In this document: piece after piece, positions 43,546-51,913 of the stretch
Layout: every line of letters begins with the position of its first letter
Numbering within the stretch: the first letter of the stretch is position 1
Assembly: GCF_900444995.1 (NCBI RefSeq)
Contig: NZ_UAPQ01000009.1
Location: 183,097-247,096 of the forward strand
Direction: 5' to 3'
DNA length: 64,000 bases
DNA from: Actinomyces bovis
GTDB lineage: Bacteria; Actinomycetota; Actinomycetes; Actinomycetales; Actinomycetaceae
Translations under genes and position numbers: made by a program
The notes under the pieces: generated by a model
Seen by the model: the letters and a program-made list of their open reading frames with translations, nothing else
What the model was told of the DNA's origin: nothing
Databases searched by the model: none

Positions 43546-45179
43546 AATGCAGGCTCCTTTTCACGCCGTTCCTCGTCGGCGGCTGTGCGGCTGCCCCGCC
43601 CCAAGATCGCAAACAGACCTGGTTGGGCTAGGTGCCCAGCCGCCAGCACCAGTCCAGCCACCGCTATCGCCAGCAAGAGTGCCATCAGAATCATCAGCCA
43701 GGCCCCACTGAGCGCCAAAGTCAGCAGCCGCGCAAGATAGCCACCCAAGGCAGCCACTGGCAGACACACTCCCAGACAACGCCATATTGGCTTAAGCGTT
43801 GCTGCCCCCACATAGAGGGCTAGCAACCAAATTAAAGCCCCAGCAGCCACCAGCATGCCTGCGCTCAACCCCAGGGACAGCGCCAAAAGCGTGGCGCTGC
43901 CAGCACCGCCTCCAGGCGCCAGCAGGCGCACCGCCAAGGCGGAGGCGCCAATCACTACTAGCCACCCCAAGCTGGCGGCCAAAGCAGCTTGTCGGGAGCG
44001 GTGCGCGGCAAACAGCACCCGAGTGAGCTGGTGCAGCAGGCTGAATCCCAACACTGCCGGTGCTAAGGCCACAAGTGCCCAGCCCATGCCGTCAACCTCC
44101 GTGAGTTGGTTGAAGAAGCGTTCTGCTCCTGCGGAGGCAGCCACTAAGGCAGCCGCTCCAGCGCAGGCGACTGCCGTCACCAGGGCGGTGCCACGGGCCG
44201 CCAAAGCCTGGGCCTTTCCGGCGTCCGGACCGGCCCCAGAGAAAGCAGCGGAAAGCCTGGGGTAGAGCACTGTGGCCACCGGCACCGCCAGCACGGCATA
44301 AGGCAGCAAGTAGACGGCCTGCGTGTACTGGTAGACCGCCACAGTTCCAGAAGTGCCACCAGAGCGAGCCAAGGCCAGCACCACCAGCACGCTGGCCTGC
44401 TGGGCTAACAGAGTCCAGGCTCCCGCCCCAGCCAGACTCAGAGCGCGGCGGCGGTCCTCCCGCGCCAACCCAAGTGCGGGTCGCAGGCGTATACCCAGCT
44501 GACGAATGGGTATGAGGAGGGGCAGACTGAGTGCGGCCACACCGGCAGTGGTGCCCCAGCCGAGCAACAGCAATGCTGTTTGCGGGGAGGAGTCTCGCAG
44601 CTGCCCGTAAAGGCCATAGGTGGCCATAACCACCAGGCTGGAGAGCACCGGGGCTAGGGCTGGCCAGGTGAATGAATGGTGAGCTTGCAGCACTCCGGTT
44701 AGCACCACGCCTAGGCCGTAGAGCGGCACTTGCAGAGCAAACATCCGCAAGAAGGAAGTCACCAGTTCGCGCTGCAGCACGGCGTCGGCGTCGACGGAGA
44801 CTGGTAGCAATTCAGCGATTGGTCCGGCAGCTAGGGCCAGGATCGCGGCGGCGGGCACGAGCACCAGCATGACCACGCCGAGCAGACCGGAAGCCACCCG
44901 GGCGGAGCGCTCCGGGGTAGCGCCGTAGGCAGCGGAGGCCAGTAGGGGAACCACGGTGGATGCCAGGGCCCCACCCACCACCACCTCGTAGAGCACATTG
45001 GGGACCTGGTTGGCGGTGGCATAGGCGCCGGCGACGGTGCCTGCCCCGACTGTCGTTGCTTGGACCACCCAGCGCAGGAAACCTAAGGCGCGGGAGATCA
45101 GGGTCAGGCCAGCTACTGAGCCGACGGCTGCGGCACCTTTGGGGCCGGGTACCCGGCGGCCACCCGGCATGGAGTTCAT
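43542..45179 (-). CDS. murJ: MurJ-family lipid II flippase
   Basis: A polytopic protein of the MVF/MOP superfamily that moves lipid-linked wall precursor across the membrane. The 545 aa carry about 14 hydrophobic segments, the N-terminal SVAGLTLISRALGFLRWVVQ and NQVPNVLYEVVVGGALASTV, then ARSGGTSGTVAVYQYTQAVY. Actinobacterial murJ in this position can differ from the cytoplasmic-domain form; no kinase-like C-terminal extension is present here. It overlaps its neighbours on both sides by 4 bp. Confidence 0.88.
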   Translation of the reverse strand: MNSMPGGRRVPGPKGAAAVGSVAGLTLISRALGFLRWVVQATTVGAGTVAGAYATANQVPNVLYEVVVGGALASTVVPLLASAAYGATPERSARVASGLLGVVMLVLVPAAAILALAAGPIAELLPVSVDADAVLQRELVTSFLRMFALQVPLYGLGVVLTGVLQAHHSFTWPALAPVLSSLVVMATYGLYGQLRDSSPQTALLLLGWGTTAGVAALSLPLLIPIRQLGIRLRPALGLAREDRRRALSLAGAGAWTLLAQQASVLVVLALARSGGTSGTVAVYQYTQAVYLLPYAVLAVPVATVLYPRLSAAFSGAGPDAGKAQALAARGTALVTAVACAGAAALVAASAGAERFFNQLTEVDGMGWALVALAPAVLGFSLLHQLTRVLFAAHRSRQAALAASLGWLVVIGASALAVRLLAPGGGAGSATLLALSLGLSAGMLVAAGALIWLLALYVGAATLKPIWRCLGVCLPVAALGGYLARLLTLALSGAWLMILMALLLAIAVAGLVLAAGHLAQPGLFAILGRGSRTAADEERREKEPAL

Positions 45180-46144
45180 GACGGTTGGCGTCCCAGGCGG
45201 TCAAGTGCCGCCAGCCAGGGCGTCTGGTCGATAACTCGACTAAAAGAAACCTTCTCGCTGGCCAGCACCAGTGCTACGGCAGTGGTTGCAGCACTGGTAC
45301 GCAAAGCCGGACAGGGGTGCGCTGCCAAGGCGGTGCCCAGGAGCGCTCCTAGCGCATTGGCCCCGGTGTCCCCCAGCATGGTGCGTTCAGCCAGGTCACT
45401 GGGAGCGCTGGCGGCGGAAACCGCAAGCACGCCAGAGGCCAGCAGCCTGCTAGTCGCGGTGGCGGGACTGCCCGAGATGAGAGCCAGCGGCGCAGCACTT
45501 AGGGCACATGCCTTGAGGGCGCGGCCCGGGCGCAGGTCTAAAAGATTGATGAGATTAGCCCAGCCAGCCACCGCCACCGTGCGCACGGCGGCGTCGGTGA
45601 GCAGCTGCACGGTCCCCTGACCTTGCGTACTCCGGTGGGCAGCGTCCCGAGCCAAAAGGAGGCCAGTGACGGCGGCTCCGGCACCAATGACGGCGATCTT
45701 GAGCACCCCGGTGGTAACGCGGCCGTGCGCTAGTGCCCCTAGGTGACCGCGCAGCCCTTTAGCTGGGGCGACGCCGTCATGCTTGCCGGCGTCTAGGTCA
45801 TCTGCGAGTCCGGCGGCGCCCCCGGCCGAGACGGCGATGACAGCGGCTGCGGCGGGGCTGCTGGCAGGTGCACCCGGCTGGATAAGAGCGCCAGCGCGGC
45901 TGGCGGCTATCGTGGCGCCGACAGCGGCGGCGATACCGCCTCGCAGGGAGACGGTGCGCCCTTGGAAGTTGCTGCGCTCGAGGCGCTTCTGCCGGGGCAG
46001 CGCTCGCAGGGCGAGACAGGCGCACGCTGTGCCCACAAGGCCGCTCGTGATGGTGCTGAGCACATGGCAAGCCGGGGATCCGGCGGCGTGAGCTGCATGC
46101 CCCAAGGGGCGGCTACGACCTCTAAGACACAGTGCAGGAGTCAT
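45176..46144 (-). CDS. MraY/WecA-like polyprenyl-phosphate glycosyl-1-phosphate transferase homologue
   Basis: A 322-aa, Ala-rich polytopic protein. Motifs of the PNPT superfamily are present in order: SNFQGRTVSLRGG, the acidic GLADDLDAGKHDG with APAKGLRGHLGALAHGRVTT (about residues 112-145), NLINLLDLRPGRALK (the NxxNxxD loop), MLGDTGANALGALLGT, and a C-terminal SFSRVIDQTPWLAALDRLG. It is clearly diverged from MraY itself. It should transfer a sugar phosphate to a lipid carrier, which the murJ and glycosyltransferase neighbours would fit. The ATG is 6 nt after TAGCCT. A decayed partial copy lies at 49479-49659. Confidence 0.7.
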   Translation of the reverse strand: MTPALCLRGRSRPLGHAAHAAGSPACHVLSTITSGLVGTACACLALRALPRQKRLERSNFQGRTVSLRGGIAAAVGATIAASRAGALIQPGAPASSPAAAAVIAVSAGGAAGLADDLDAGKHDGVAPAKGLRGHLGALAHGRVTTGVLKIAVIGAGAAVTGLLLARDAAHRSTQGQGTVQLLTDAAVRTVAVAGWANLINLLDLRPGRALKACALSAAPLALISGSPATATSRLLASGVLAVSAASAPSDLAERTMLGDTGANALGALLGTALAAHPCPALRTSAATTAVALVLASEKVSFSRVIDQTPWLAALDRLGRQPS

Positions 46145-46150
46145 GGCCCT

Positions 46151-46156
46151 AGGCTA
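46151..46156 (-). promoter_or_regulatory. -10 element of the MraY-like/murJ unit (leaderless)
   Basis: TAGCCT is followed by AGGGCC and the ATG at 46144. This would give the MraY-like, murJ and glycosyltransferase genes their own promoter, independent of the upstream ABC module. Confidence 0.55.
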
Positions 46157-46206
46157 ACGGCAGCGACGCTTCCGCGGGTTCAGGCAGCCTCGCATAGCCG
46201 GTGTCC

Positions 46207-48438
46207 TCAGGGCGACCAGATGGCCGCCGCCCGAGCAGTGGCCCTACTGGCTGACCAGCCTGCCCACAGGGCGGTGATCGCGGTGAGGGCGAGCGTCCCT
46301 ACGATGAACTCGGGGCTGAGCTGAACTAGGGCGTCACTACGTGTCGAGCCCGCCAGCCGGTTATCCAAACCCACGGGCAGGAGGGCATAGGCGGCCACGC
46401 CGATGAGTCCGGCGATGAGCACCGGCAGACAGGTCGTGAGCCAGGCTGTCCGGGAGGCGATCCCGGGCGCACCGGATACGACCCCGACTGAGGCCAGGCG
46501 CTCTGCATTCGAGCGCGCCTCGACGCCGACGCAGGCAGCGAAGAACGCCGCCATGAGGAGAATCCCAAGCGAGCTGAGACTCAGGACCCAATTCCCCATG
46601 ATGCTTCTCTGGCTAGCCGTTATCGCCTGCCCTAGTCCGACACTAGAGAAGCCGATGCGAGGATCTACGGCGATCGCCTCCCGCCGCAGTCTGGCCACGT
46701 CTATGTTCTCATCCGACAAACTCAGAAGGACCGTGCGGGCTAAGACCTCCGGAACTGCGGAGCCGCTATCGGCAGAAGAGGCATCCAGGGGCTCGATGGT
46801 GATGCCGATGGTGGGATCAAAAGGCGCGATGAGCCAGAGCTTTTCGGATATTTCAGACTCAGTCAAAGTATGAGGGGAGCAATCAATGCCTAGCGTGGCG
46901 AATACGGAGCAGGAGGCGGTGATGGTCTGACTCATACTCCTTGGTCCCTGTGAGTCAGAAGACCGCTCGGAAGAAGCGAATGCCACGCCGACATTCTCAG
47001 GGAGTGAGGCAAAGAAGCGACTAGCGTAGGGGCCGGAAAGATCCCCTCGAATCTGCACCACCCGCGTCCCCCACCTTTCTCGCTCTTGGAGGGCCAGTTG
47101 GGACTGGCCGTCCAAGAGGCTTGTCCAGAGCTGGGCCTGCCCGCCAACGAGGATGGCAACGCAAATGCCGAGGGCCAGCCGTGAACTCCGCCCGCTGAGG
47201 GCTTCGAGGTACCGTCCAGAGACTAGGTCTTGGGGCTTCGAACGGCGCAGACCGCGCCTGGCGAGCTGCGTTCCTGCACGAGCCACGAACCTCGCCACAA
47301 GAGCCGGCAGGGAGATGGCTACCAGGATAACTCCTAAGTAATAGGAAAGAGGCCGATAATCACCTTCCAATAAAAGGATTGGCCCTACGATGGCGACAAT
47401 AAACCCTATAACGCCGATAGCTATTCGCAGATCGGTACGAGTTGCGCTTCTTGCACGCCGCCTGCGCTTGCCTCCCCTGACGGAGAGGAATCGCGAAGAG
47501 GCTCTCACACTCAGCATGATCACCGCCGATAGCATGGCGCCGATAGTGGCCGCCCCGAGAAGCGATCTAGTCGATTGTCGGGTTTGAGCCGCTTGAAGCA
47601 CTGTATCGAGCCAGGGCAGGGGTACATCTACTGTGAGGAGCAGCGAAACGCAGCCCAGTGCGATAGCCCAACCCCAGAGTACTGAGGGGAGAGTGTCGGC
47701 AAGGTCTAGGATGAGTATGTCGCGGCGTCTCATCCCGATGGCCACGAGGGAGGTAGAACGCCTCTGCCTCTCATCGGTTCGCATGCCCGCTGAGAGTGCC
47801 ACGCAGACGACGCCGGGGAGCACGAGGGTGATGAGCATGAGGATGATGGCCTGCAGAGTGTCGGGAGCGTACTTCGTTCCCGTCCCGTAGAAGGCTGGAA
47901 GGGAACTGCCGAAGCCCCTCATGGGCTCGGGTTTCTCGCGCGGCACTGCAGATGGATCGGTGCGGATGTAGGCCCGTCGCTCATGGGGAGTTTCCAGTCC
48001 GTCGAGGCTGATTTCTCCACTGATGTGACCGTAGAGCCCCTTGTGTTCGCCGACGAGCTCTTTGGCAAGTTGCGGAGACACGACGGCCTCTCCAGGCGCA
48101 GGCCAGGCGGCGACTCCCGGAGGGAGGGGGATAGTTTCGGAGACTGGGTCAATGAGGATTTCAATTACCGGCTTGGAATCAAGTTCGCTGAGTTTAAATC
48201 CATAATAAAACTGAATATCATCAGACGTTGAAGCGGGGATTGGTGAGATTGCTGCAGCGCGTGCTTCACGCAACTCCGCTGTGCGAAGCACCATGACTAC
48301 CGCGACAATGCCTAGGCAGAGGAAGAGGACCCCCGCGACGCGGAAAATGGTGGCGAGCCGCCCCCACGTACGCCTGTCGGAGTCGCGGATCGCAGCACCG
48401 ACGCGCCAGACCCTCATCCAACTATCGCTCATCTTCAT
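46207..48438 (-). CDS. FtsX-like ABC transporter permease
   Basis: The 743-aa protein has an N-terminal membrane helix (IFRVAGVLFLCLGIVAVVMV), a large extracellular domain, three or four central helices (TLQAIILMLITLVLPGVVCV, VLWGWAIALGCVSLLL), a second extracellular domain and four C-terminal helices (SLSSLGILLMAAFFAACVGV; LTALWAGWSASRA). This is the MacB/antimicrobial-peptide exporter layout. The ATG at 48438 overlaps the ATPase stop by 4 bp. The DNA is visibly less GC-rich in places than its neighbours (for example around 48190-48220). With the ATPase gene broken, function is doubtful. Confidence 0.75.
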   Translation of the reverse strand: MKMSDSWMRVWRVGAAIRDSDRRTWGRLATIFRVAGVLFLCLGIVAVVMVLRTAELREARAAAISPIPASTSDDIQFYYGFKLSELDSKPVIEILIDPVSETIPLPPGVAAWPAPGEAVVSPQLAKELVGEHKGLYGHISGEISLDGLETPHERRAYIRTDPSAVPREKPEPMRGFGSSLPAFYGTGTKYAPDTLQAIILMLITLVLPGVVCVALSAGMRTDERQRRSTSLVAIGMRRRDILILDLADTLPSVLWGWAIALGCVSLLLTVDVPLPWLDTVLQAAQTRQSTRSLLGAATIGAMLSAVIMLSVRASSRFLSVRGGKRRRRARSATRTDLRIAIGVIGFIVAIVGPILLLEGDYRPLSYYLGVILVAISLPALVARFVARAGTQLARRGLRRSKPQDLVSGRYLEALSGRSSRLALGICVAILVGGQAQLWTSLLDGQSQLALQERERWGTRVVQIRGDLSGPYASRFFASLPENVGVAFASSERSSDSQGPRSMSQTITASCSVFATLGIDCSPHTLTESEISEKLWLIAPFDPTIGITIEPLDASSADSGSAVPEVLARTVLLSLSDENIDVARLRREAIAVDPRIGFSSVGLGQAITASQRSIMGNWVLSLSSLGILLMAAFFAACVGVEARSNAERLASVGVVSGAPGIASRTAWLTTCLPVLIAGLIGVAAYALLPVGLDNRLAGSTRSDALVQLSPEFIVGTLALTAITALWAGWSASRATARAAAIWSP

Positions 48439-49163
48439 TCTCCCCCTCCCCTCTGACGCGGAGCGAGCAAGCCCCCGCAAGCTTCTTTAAATCTTCCCTC
48501 CTCCAGAACGAGAACCCTTTGCGCGCTAGTGGCGACAACAGGGTCGTGCGTGACAAGCAGGATCGAGCAGCCGCGCTGAGACGGGATGGAGATGAGGGCG
48601 TTGATGACCGCATCCCTGTTGGCCGGATCAAGCGACCCTGTCGGCTCGTCGGCCAGGAGGATACGAGGCTCGTTTATGAGGGCTCGAGCGATAGCGATCC
48701 TTTGCCTCTCGCCTCCCGAGTATGTAGCGATCTGGCGATCAGGATCCGTCAGCCCGAAGTCCTCCAGGAGGGCTACCGCCGCTTGCCGGGACTCCTCCGT
48801 CTTCTTCCCTGCCAGCATGGCCGGAAGCATGACGTTCTCCGCCGCCGTCATCGTGTCAACAAGGTAGTTGTCCTGAAAGACTATGCCGATAGCTTCCCGG
48901 CGCAGTCTCGTCGCCTGAGTCCCGAGACCCGCGCGCATCGGCTCTCCACCTACCCCCACCATTCCTTTATCGGGCTTGCGTAGCCCAAGTACCACGGAGA
49001 GCAGCGTGCTTTTGCCGCTCCCTGAAGCCCCTTGGACTGCCACAGACTCGCCTCGCCGAACGCTCAGCGAAGCCCCGGAAAGGACCTAGCGCCCACCAAG
49101 CTTGACGACCACGTCTTTAACCTCAAGAAAAACTTCGCCTTGCGAGCCATGGGACTGATCCAC
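48435..49163 (-). pseudogene. ABC transporter ATPase with in-frame stop
   Basis: A MacB/LolD-type ATPase. The natural start is GTG at 49163 with GGGGAGG 4 nt upstream. It reads 25 codons ending EVKDVVVKLGGR, then TAG at 49088-49086, then continues in the same frame as VLSGASLSVRRGESVAVQGA. The remainder is intact: Walker A GASGSGKST, Q-loop VFQDNYLV, signature YSGGERQRIAIA, Walker B ILLADEPTGSLD, H-loop LLVTHDP. A GTG at 49043 with GGCGAGG about 7 nt upstream could start a 202-aa protein lacking the first beta strands and the A-loop. So it is either a nonsense-mutated pseudogene, a restart product or a readthrough case. Confidence 0.75.
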
Positions 49164-49478
49164 ATCGCCTCCCCGATCGACAATATTCAGTACGCTCAGG
49201 CTGAACCAGTATCAACTCTAAAATTAATTGCCACACAAGCCTTAGTAGCCTTAAGAAAGCCACCAAACTGCTGGTACGATATGGTGCCTGCGCCACTTCT
49301 ATTGTAGAGAATGAGTGCCTCACGTAGAACTGCCCGCGAGGTCCGTAGACCGTGGCGGGCATGGGAAGTGGATTGTCGAGGTGTAGGAAGCTGGAGCCCA
49401 GGTCCAGGCAGCGGGTCCTCCTACGACACCTTAAGGGTCTTTCAGCGGATATAAGCCGCCAGCGACGCTCCCCGCATA
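49164..49478. other. no recognisable gene
   Basis: This 315-bp stretch lies between the ABC ATPase start and the decayed MraY-like copy. A short minus-strand frame includes GSSFLHLDNPLPMPATVYGP and then RGQFYVRHSF, which looks coding in composition and may be a gene remnant, but it cannot be assigned. Part of the interval (49190-49310) is AT-richer and would hold the promoter of the ABC genes. No inverted terminal repeats were seen. Confidence 0.4.
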
Positions 49479-49659
49479 CCGGTGGTAATTCGGCCGTGCG
49501 CTAGTGCCCCTAGATGACCACGCAGCCCTTTGGCTGAGGCGACGTCGTCATACTTGCCGGGTCTAGGTCATTGATGACTCCGGCACCCATGACAAAGAGG
49601 ACAGCGGTAGCTGTCCCGGCTAGGCCGAGCAGGAGGCGGTGCGGGAGTTTAGGGACCAT
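49479..49659 (-). pseudogene. decayed 5' fragment of a MraY-like gene
   Basis: An ATG 5 nt after the steB stop opens a frame (MVPKLPHRLLLGLAGTATAV, then LFVMGAGVINDLD) that meets a 106-bp segment (49479-49584) nearly identical to 45708-45814 of the intact MraY-like gene. About nine in ten bases match. One base is missing after the NDLD codons, so the frame is lost, and similarity stops abruptly at 49479. The N-terminal part is also about 85 residues shorter than in the intact gene. It is the remnant of a second copy in the position where the gene would be expected directly after steB. Confidence 0.75.
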
Positions 49660-49664
49660 GGCAC

Positions 49665-50660
49665 TCAGCCTGCCGTGGCTTGTTCGGAAGGTTGTCCGGC
49701 GGGTTGGCTGCCGGGGGCTGGAGCGGGCTGCGTTGGGTTGGCGGGGGTGACCACGGGGAGCACGGCGTCGGCGCCCCTGTCAAAGCCATAGTTCTGGACC
49801 GTGCCTCTGGAGACCGCCACCAGTGCCAGCACAGTGGAGGTGGAGGCGGAGATCTGCCCCACCGAGTCGACGGTGCTAACCGGGGCCTGTTCTTGACGCA
49901 GGAGCGTGACTAGGCCGATGCTGCTGACGGCCTCTCCCAGCGCGACAGTAGTGCTCTTCGAAGCTATTCCGCGCACGGCGCTCACCCATTGCTTGGGGTC
50001 AGGCGCCGGGGTGGCCGGGGCAGTGGGTACGGCAGGATCCTCCTTGGCGCGCGGTCCGACCACCACGATCATGGTGGCTGCGCTGGTGCGAGCTTGCGCC
50101 ACGGTCACCAGCGGGGCATTGGAGTCGCCGAGCAAGTCCAGCAGGATGGTGGCTTCCTCACCCTCCGTAGTAAGAGCCTTAGCAAGCCCAGTACCTAGCG
50201 CGGTGTTGCCCTCACCGACGTTGGCTCCTGGAACGTAAGGGGCTAGCTGCCCGGCCAAGCTGGAGCGATAGGAGGCTTTGTCTACGTCAGTCCACATGCT
50301 CGTCATGGCTACACGGCTGACCACCGTGCCCCCACCAGTCTTGATCTGCTCGGTCAGAGTGTCGAGGTCCTGCTCTTCTGCCTCAGGAAGAGTCACCAAG
50401 GCCACCTTCTGGCCGTTGAGCACCCCCGGCAGGATGATGGCCGCGGCCTGAGTGATGTAGGCATCGCGCTCATTGACAGCCTGTTCGGTGATCTCCAGCT
50501 TGCTCTGCATGGCCTGGCGGTCCTGCCGTAGCTGTGCCACCTGGTCATTAAGAGCGTTTCCCAGGGAATCCTGCAGGGGCCCAGCACCCAACACGACGCC
50601 GACAGCAAGCGCTAAAAAGACGGAAATAAGTGAGACCAGGTGGTAGCGGAAGTCAATCAT
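49665..50660 (-). CDS. steB: SteB/MctB-family envelope protein
   Basis: A 331-aa protein beginning MIDFRYHLVSLISVFLALAV, one membrane helix with an extracytoplasmic rest. Residues about 35-70 form a coiled coil (ALNDQVAQLRQDRQAMQSKL). The remainder is an alpha/beta domain ending in a Pro/Ala tail. The family was described as copper-related in mycobacteria (MctB) and as the partner of SteA in controlling septal wall hydrolysis in corynebacteria. The adjacency to steA supports the second role here. It lies 44 bp after steA. Confidence 0.85.
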   Translation of the reverse strand: MIDFRYHLVSLISVFLALAVGVVLGAGPLQDSLGNALNDQVAQLRQDRQAMQSKLEITEQAVNERDAYITQAAAIILPGVLNGQKVALVTLPEAEEQDLDTLTEQIKTGGGTVVSRVAMTSMWTDVDKASYRSSLAGQLAPYVPGANVGEGNTALGTGLAKALTTEGEEATILLDLLGDSNAPLVTVAQARTSAATMIVVVGPRAKEDPAVPTAPATPAPDPKQWVSAVRGIASKSTTVALGEAVSSIGLVTLLRQEQAPVSTVDSVGQISASTSTVLALVAVSRGTVQNYGFDRGADAVLPVVTPANPTQPAPAPGSQPAGQPSEQATAG

Positions 50661-50704
50661 TGGGTGGTCCTTGCTGTCTCTTCAGATCCTCGGGGCGGTA
50701 CGGC

Positions 50705-51913
50705 TCAGACCGTTGGCTTAGTTGGGGCAAGTCCAACCAGGCCACGCAGGAAATTAACCAGGTCATCCCACAGAGCACCGGATAGCCCCAGGAAGGTCTG
50801 ACCGGCGGGAGTGGATGCCAGGGCCACCCACAGGGCTATCAGACCAGCGAGCGCCAGCATGCCAAGTTGCCAACTGGAGATGCGAGTCTTGTAAAGGTGG
50901 GAAACTCCCTTGGCATCAACCAGCTTGGAGCCAACTTTTAGGCGGGTCAAGAAAGTTGAGCTCATACCGGCCCGGCCCTTGTCCAAGAACTCCAACAGCG
51001 TGACATGTGTACCCACAGCCACAATGAGCTCGGCTCCAGCCTCATCTGCCATTATCATGGCGATGTCCTCACTGGTGCCAGTGGCTGAGAAAACCAGATG
51101 CTCTACCCCCAGAGACTCAACGCGTTCCAGTCCGGGGGCGCGACCGTCACGATAAGCGTGCACCACGATTTCAGCACCGCAGGCCAGGGCTTTGTCCGAA
51201 ACAGAGTCCATGTCACCGACGATCATGTCTGGTTTCAGGCCGAGGTCCATGATGGCGTCGGTGCCGCCGTCGACTCCGATCAGCACGGGTTTGTAGTCAC
51301 GAATGTAGGGCTTAAGAACCTTGAGGTCCTCTTTGTAGGAGTAGCCGCGCACCACCACGAGCACATGCCTGCCATTGATGGAGGTTTTGATATCAGGCAT
51401 GCCCACGCCATTGAGCAGCAGATCCCGTTCTTGGCGCATGTACTCCATGGTGTTGGTAGTGAATGCCTCCAGCTGCGTGGACAGGCCCTTGCGCGCCTCC
51501 TCCATAAGCGCCTCCACGGAAGCTTTATCTTGCCGCTCCCCCTCCGCGAGCAGCTTGGAGCCATCCGCGTTATGTACCTGCCCACCTTGGACCTGCACGT
51601 CCTGCCCCTCTTTGAGAAGCATGACGTCTTGGCCTAGGTCGTCGAGCAGCGGGATACCGGCCTCCACCAGGATGCCAGGCCCCAGGTTTGGGTAGCGTCC
51701 GGAGACGGATGGCGCGGCGTTGAGCACAGCTGCGGGCTGGCACTCCACAAGTGCCTCGGCGGCGACCCGGTCTAGGTCGCTGTGGTCGATGACGGCAATG
51801 TCCCCGGGTTGTAGGCGTTTAGTGAGGCGCTTTGTGCGGGAGTCGACCCTCACCTGCCCGCTGATAAGCGCAGGCTCATCAAGGTCGGGTCGGCGGCGCA
51901 GAGGGTTTCTCAC
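50705..51913 (-). CDS. steA: SteA, septation-associated membrane protein
   Basis: The 402 aa contain a thiamin-pyrophosphokinase-like cytoplasmic domain (PVLIGVDGGTDAIMDLGLKP, DMIVGDMDSVSDKAL, THVTLLEFLDKGRAGMSSTF) preceded by a domain with VIDHSDLDRVAAEALV. Near the C-terminus one membrane helix (SWQLGMLALAGLIALWVALA) leads to a short tail. This matches the SteA family, which in Corynebacterium glutamicum acts with SteB at the septum. The GTG start overlaps the recN stop by 4 bp. Confidence 0.87.
   Translation of the reverse strand: MRNPLRRRPDLDEPALISGQVRVDSRTKRLTKRLQPGDIAVIDHSDLDRVAAEALVECQPAAVLNAAPSVSGRYPNLGPGILVEAGIPLLDDLGQDVMLLKEGQDVQVQGGQVHNADGSKLLAEGERQDKASVEALMEEARKGLSTQLEAFTTNTMEYMRQERDLLLNGVGMPDIKTSINGRHVLVVVRGYSYKEDLKVLKPYIRDYKPVLIGVDGGTDAIMDLGLKPDMIVGDMDSVSDKALACGAEIVVHAYRDGRAPGLERVESLGVEHLVFSATGTSEDIAMIMADEAGAELIVAVGTHVTLLEFLDKGRAGMSSTFLTRLKVGSKLVDAKGVSHLYKTRISSWQLGMLALAGLIALWVALASTPAGQTFLGLSGALWDDLVNFLRGLVGLAPTKPTV

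Noticed and set aside
45176..49659. Composite transposon flanked by repeats
   Set aside because: The 106-bp repeat is part of a protein gene, and no transposase or terminal inverted repeat was seen; recombination or duplication fits better.
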